Shown: positions 58,708 through 64,000 of the stretch, in pieces | Layout: the number at the start of each line of letters is the position of its first letter | Position numbering within the stretch: position 1 is the first letter of the stretch | DNA from: Hofstenia miamia | Taxonomy: Eukaryota > Xenacoelomorpha > Acoela | Assembly (NCBI GenBank): GCA_004352715.1 | Contig: SCFE01000036.1 | Location: 1,629,942-1,693,941 of the forward strand | Direction of reading: 5' to 3' | DNA: 64,000 bases | Made by a program: the position numbers and the translations under genes | The notes under the pieces: generated by a model | Database searches by the model: none | What the model was told of the DNA's origin: nothing | What the model saw: only the letters and a program-made list of their open reading frames with translations

Positions 58708-59107
58708 CAGGGGCGGATCCAGTAATTTTAGTTACGAGGGGTGCCCACCATAAAGTTTTTTAAGTACACGTGCCGCACATGTTGAACCTAAGTATTTTAT
58801 TACAATCATAAAAAAACACATATCATGAAATCTTTTTGAAGCAAAATATTACAGTTTGAAGAAAATAATTTAATTTATTAAATGTACTCAATATATCTTT
58901 TGAGATTTGAAGTTTAAGGGGGGGGGGGGNNNNNNNNNNNNNNNNNNNNNNNNNNNNNNNNNNNNNNNNNNNNNNNNNNNNNNNNNNNNNNNNNNNNNNN
59001 NNNNNNNNNNNNNNNNNNNNNNNNNNNNNNNNNNNNNNNNNNNNNNNNNNNNNNNNNNNNGGGGGGGGGTAGTGGGGCGACCAACATGCACCTCTGAATC
59101 CGCCATT
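58708..59107. mobile_element. hAT-like MITE interrupted by a gap
   Basis: CAGGGGCGGATCCAG at 58708 faces CTGAATCCGCCATTG ending at about 59107, an imperfect inverted pair in the hAT terminus style. A poly-G run stands on both sides of a 131-N gap. No clear 8-bp duplication. Confidence 0.5.
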
Positions 59108-62100
59108 GTAATGTATGTGCAAGTAGTTCAAACTAATCGATTTTGTAGATTGGTAAAAATATCTAGAAAATGTTTTTCGTTATTTATAGAAATAAAATTG
59201 TTGCAAAATAAATTATTCAATAATTGCTGTTCAACTTTAAAATTGAACAAGAACGCCTGTCGACAAGTGATCGTGCACCTCAGTAAACCATTGTTGCATT
59301 AAACCTGATAGAGTAAGACGATTAAATAAAAAAACAGCAACACGTCAACATGGAGTAACTAAATTTAATAACTTGTAAACACGCGGTGACAGTTTGACAT
59401 TTGGAATATTTTCACTACCAGCTGAAGCGAATAAAAAGAAGGAAGGTTAATTAACTTCGATATTTGAAAAATAAACACTTGTGCAAACTTCATAGAGATA
59501 TAGACTGAATGACTGCAGAACTAGTTTATGAATTACGTTAGGTACTAATGGGACACACAAGGGTTGTAACAAAAATACTAAGCATGATAATATCACGGTT
59601 TAAAAAATTTTTCGACTTGCATGTACATATTTTATAGTTTAATAACAGTTCAGACAACAATTCTACAAATTTTGACTAATGTTACTAATTCAAGTTGTCA
59701 CACTGGTGAACATGACAATGAAGAGCTCGATTTTATATCTAAATCACGAAAGGGGCACGTCTTCAACAGTGCTATAATATAATTGGGGCAACCATGAAGT
59801 GAAGAATTAAACTGCCACAAAAAATAGCATTTCAAAAATTAATTTTTAGTAACTAAATATAAAAAATGTAATTTCTAGACGTTATATTACATATCAGGCA
59901 TAATACAATATATTATTGATTAAAATCCAGCAAAAAAGTTTTTTTAAATATGGTTAATCTTTTAAAGTATCGTGGAGACTTTGATACTTTAATCAAAGCA
60001 AACGACATTGTAAGGAAGCTATTTTTCAATGTTTTATTGCCAAAACAACCTGTATTTCACAGCCTGCTGTAATATAACTTTATTAATATGCAGATAATGC
60101 AACCATTTAATGATCTAACAGTGCTTTAATCAGTTGATACCTTCTTCCACGTCCCTACTCCTCTTCTAATTTGATACTAAAACTCATGTCTGTTAACCCT
60201 ATTTAGGTTGGGCTTTTTGCCATACGTAAAGGGTTGGTTGGGGTAAAACTACCCCAAAATTATTTCCCGTTTTAGTGTGGCCCAATCAGTCCATAACGTT
60301 GCATGTCGTAAGCCTGAACGTTATTCCAATGCTGGGCATAATATTTGTGACGTCAGCAATTTTTAGAGTTAGGTCTGGATATTTTGAAATTTTAGATACA
60401 CATTTGCCACCAGTTGAATAATAGCTCCAAATGATTTGCTTCTGATCATGATCAAAGACATATACCTTATAAATATATATAAACTCATTGCCAAACCATA
60501 ATAATCAAAATTATGACCAATGGAGGTGAATAAGATTAGATTCAAAACCATTCAAAATTTGACCTCCATCTAACAAACCCATAAATTTTTTTGGAGAAAG
60601 AAATCGAAGCAAAACCTTGTGAATATGCGTAAAATTAAACTTCGGCCCTTCTCAATTTTTCATAATGGAATATGTGCCTCATCCAATCTAAATAAGACTA
60701 ATTTCCAGTCTCTATATGAAAACTTTATTGACTTTTGGCCTAAATTGGCGGCTAAACAGGAACGGCTTGATTTAAATCATTCTATTTTGAACATCATTTA
60801 AATGACCCGCCAAATTAGCATGACGGATGTTTAAAAAAAGTTAGTATTTTTATTGATATCTAAATCGATAAATTCACCTCAGGGTGTCAGATCAAGATGA
60901 CATCGAATGATTATTTTCCCAATATGCTCAGTTTATCATTGGTTACTACTCTGCCAAATATTAGCGTTGTTGTGGTTTTGGAACAGATTTTTCAATTGTT
61001 TTCTCATTGCATATAATTTGCTGAAGTCAACACCAGACTATAAAGTTTTTATGGTCTCTTAGTATTCAGCCACATGTAAGCTATAGTCCTGCAAAGTCTC
61101 GCTGCTTGTTAATGAATAGGATGTATTTTATGAGGAGTGGGATACTGTCGGAGCAACCCCTCAGTTTTAAATGCAAAAAACCGGCCGAGAAAGGGTTACG
61201 TTACTAGCGCTCGGTATTTACGCTATAAAAATACCTCACAAAGGAATAAAATTTCGATAGTTCAAATTTGAAAGAACTTCTCAATATCAAGCAATTTGTT
61301 CAATGTTTCCAGCAGAAAACTAGTCAGAGTTAAATAACCCACCAACTATTTCAAGATCAGTTATAAATATTTCCAATAAGTAAATTTTGCCTAAAAAATT
61401 TAATATTTTTTGAATAAATGTGAAGGTTTCATTCAATTAAAACAAAACTGTCGTCAATGACTTTTTCTGTAGCTAGAAAAATAACCATAAAATATCGATT
61501 ATAAAAAATTTTCATCCATGCATTCAAACTCTGAAAACGGTGGCAGGATTAACTGAAAATATTCAACAAACTGCATGTGCACTGACTCCAACTTTTGAAA
61601 TTAAGTAATATTTTTAAGGGAACCAAAGTGGGCCAAGAACTACTAAGACACATTTTAAAAGTACTGGATTGAATACATTGTTATTAAAACAAATTCACCC
61701 ATTCAACTCAAATTATAGCAAAAGTTGTTTAAACTTAATTAATATAAGCAACCTAACTTTATTAACTTTTTCATCAATTTTTGAATAAATAGACACCCGC
61801 GGTCTCTAGTGGATATATTTTGCGCAGAGACGTGGAACTATATCATAATGAAATAATTTAATGCCGAATGATCTCATTAAGGAATATAGAAATCCATGGC
61901 CAAAACTTTGGTTAAAGTAATATTTTTAATTAAACAATTAATGGGGAGCTTTTATCATAAATAGTTCTTAGAGTAAATTTCAACTAAAATAATTGAGTTC
62001 ATCAAAATTTGGTTTACATACACTTCAGCTGTAAAAGAGCTCTTCTATGTGAATAATTTTTAATAATCAGTTTGCCATAACTTTTAAATACCATTGTAAT

Positions 62101-62411
62101 ATATCAGCGATCGAAGTGGGTTAAGAAATCGAGTTCAACTCAAACCTACCCAACACACAAGCTAAATTTATGAATCTTTAAACAACTCATTTTATGACTC
62201 AAGTAAAACATCCAAAATGGGAATTATAGTATAATTATGAATTTGCGCTTAGACTGCACAAGGGAAAGAATTGCCAATAACAAAGAACATTATTTATAAA
62301 ATATTGATGATCCACCCAGTTCAACACAACACAATACATGCATTAAGAAATTAAATCGAAGATTACCCAACTCATTTATTAAACCCACTTGCATCATTGA
62401 CATATTCCGAA
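59108..62411. other. AT-rich non-coding
   Basis: No gene seen. A short hairpin (AAAGTATC ... GATACTTT) sits near 59963-59992. The frame at 60619-60801 lacks family features. Confidence 0.4.
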
Positions 62412-62437
62412 GTATATATAAATATATAATTATATAA

Positions 62438-62470
<33 letters not shown>

Positions 62471-62476
62471 TATATA
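62412..62476. repeat. (TA)n microsatellite
   Basis: About 65 bp of alternating TA with a few interruptions. A second pure (TA)n tract is at 63524-63554 and a third at about 63952-63964. Confidence 0.9.
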
Positions 62477-63316
62477 ATTTCAGGCTCGGCCCAAGTGGTT
62501 TTAAAATGTTTAATCAGTATGGAAAGGGCAATGAGAATATATTCAATATGACTGAATTTAGAGAAAATTCGGGAGAACCCTATACATTACACACTAAAGT
62601 GTAAATGTATATTCACTTTGAAAAAAATGATTCGTTTCTTCATTGCTATCTACAAATGGTAATCTAAATGATCTAATTACTTTACTATACAGAAGATCAT
62701 TTCATTAGGCCAGTGTTTGTTCGGAACATGTGTGTTTGCCTGATCAACTAAAGGAAAATGAACTTAATGAACTTTTAAAAATTAATTTTTTATCTCTGCA
62801 ATAAGAAACGAAGAATAAAATAATCCGATTAAACTAGGTTTAAGTTGATGCTTGGCCAATTTCTAAACAAAGTTTCAAATTTGAAATGGGATGATGATAC
62901 TCTGGAAATGAAGTGTTTCTGTTGAAATACATGATCCCCTGTTGTTGAGTAATGTCTACATGAAGAAAAATCACGCTCTGATTGCGCTCTTGATTCTTTG
63001 CCACAGGGAATCTCGCGCTATTAGCTTATAAAAATGTTTTCTTGAACTTAATCGTTGAAATTCTCACTATTGAAACTTTATTTATATTAATCATAATAAT
63101 CATGGAGTACTAAACTTAAATTGTAAATAACCAATTAATTGTAAAAAAAAATAATCCGATTAGTAATAATTCTCTAATATAAAATCAGTAAAGTAAAAGA
63201 AATATCATTTGCATGTATATAAATTTCATTTAAAATTTAAATATGAACTACATATTTTAGAAAAAATTAATATCTTCAACTCGATTTGATCATTGAATAT
63301 CTCGAAAAGACCTAAC
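62477..63316. other. AT-rich non-coding
   Basis: No feature recognised. Confidence 0.35.
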
Positions 63317-63378
63317 CCGGCGCCTGGATCCCCACCCCGAAAACGCTTGTACACACCGCCAGCATACCACGTGAAGAC
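63317..63378 (-). CDS. Possible GC-rich exon
   Basis: A strong acceptor (TTTTTTAG) precedes an open minus-strand frame VFTWYAGGVYKRFRGGDPGA ending near a GTTAGG donor. The GC-rich block stands out from AT-rich flanks, as exons do here. The same block is also open on the plus strand (PNPAPGSPPRKRLYTPPAYH), so strand and product are uncertain. Confidence 0.3.
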
Positions 63379-63521
63379 CTAAAAAATTCAAAATATTTTT
63401 AATGCATTTGGTAATAAAAGTTATGTGATTAAAATTAAGCCCAAAATCAGCTGAAAAAACTGTGTACGACAGGAGAAATCATACAATGCCCCAGTATTTT
63501 AATGGTACAAAAATTGCCAAC

Positions 63522-63554
<33 letters not shown>

Positions 63555-63557
<3 letters not shown>

Positions 63558-63952
63558 AGTGGTCAAAAGTTTATGGTAAAATAACATTTTTTGCATAGAT
63601 TGAATTAATTTATTACACTCCATATAGTTCTAAGCTTGTACAAACAATGGAGGTGCATGAATGCTTGTGATAATCAAACACACGTCTATTGTTTGTTTGT
63701 ACAAGTTTAAAACTATATAGTGTAATGAATTAGGTCACACTATGCAAAAAATGTTACTTTCTGCTGATCAGACTCAATACAGATCAGCACTCTGCGTGCC
63801 AGGGGTCGCCAGAGGTCAAGCATGGTTAAGCCGGCTCTAGTGGGCATATTTCCAGGGGAGGAGTCATGGACTTGATCTGTTGACACGCACTCTTCAGTCT
63901 GTTGACTGGTAGAGTAACCCCGACTTTAATATAAACTTTTGAGCACCCCTGT
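63555..63952. mobile_element. Tc1/mariner-type MITE between (TA)n tracts
   Basis: GGAGTGGTCAAAAGTTTATG at the left and the complement of CAGGGGTGCTCAAAAGTTTA at the right form imperfect terminal repeats set in TA runs. An internal hairpin pairs about 63600-63650 (TTATTACACTCCATATAG) with about 63685-63735 (CTATATAGTGTAATGAATT). No coding capacity. Confidence 0.7.
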
Positions 63953-64000
63953 ATATATATATATNNNNNNNNNNNNNNNNNNNNNNNNNNNNNNNNNNNN

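Noticed and set aside
60619-60801. 60-codon plus-strand frame
   Set aside because: Isolated in non-coding sequence, with no motif or homologue recognised.

Overview
This is an AT-rich animal (metazoan, probably invertebrate) genome scaffold, not bacterial. It has spliced genes with GT-AG introns, fragments of a CCR4-NOT scaffold gene (CNOT1), an amphiphysin/BIN-type BAR-domain gene, and many eukaryotic transposons (hAT, Tc1/mariner, piggyBac-type MITE, CR1-like and other non-LTR LINEs). I cannot name the species. Most open reading frames here are transposon relics or chance frames; only the two spliced genes and one partial terminal exon look like host genes.

Layout. 1-162: last exon of an unidentified gene. 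604-4844: array of a 239-bp satellite, about 17.7 near-identical copies. 4856-7178: five CNOT1 exons on the minus strand. 8611-9189: Tc1-type element. 11272-11434: second copy of one CNOT1 exon, on the plus strand. 12225-14720: palindromic hAT complex. 15323-15654: reverse-complement copy of the satellite. 16655-17834: isolated contig with two possible exons. 19537-21720: hAT element with a TTF/ZMYM-like transposase. 21753-23200: two degraded Tc1/mariner elements. 23589-23864: the two terminal CNOT1 exons, plus strand. 25250-44350: nested LINEs. 44442-45436: mariner-like DD37D pseudogene. 47929-55990: three exons of the BAR-domain gene (minus strand), with TE relics in the long intron. 56.0-64.0 kb: mostly non-coding sequence with MITEs and one GC-rich possible exon.

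The most interesting part is 25.8-43 kb. A CR1-like LINE (plus strand) appears split by a second LINE (minus strand). That second LINE is split by a long-terminal-inverted-repeat DNA element (27958-38649) that duplicated a TA dinucleotide. This element encodes short proteins I cannot assign to any family, and its right arm carries a 974-bp insertion with an 8-bp target duplication. The reading frame of the second LINE closes across the insertion point, and the uninterrupted left arm shows the pre-insertion site of the 974-bp element.

Assembly caution. Several single-N joins separate long near-identical direct copies, which look like unmerged overlapping contigs. The piece 4846-10271 appears inverted: its first 173 bases are the exact reverse complement of 11272-11444. 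Collapsing the artificial copies shrinks the long-TIR element from 10.7 kb to about 6.7 kb, or about 5.7 kb without the 974-bp insert.
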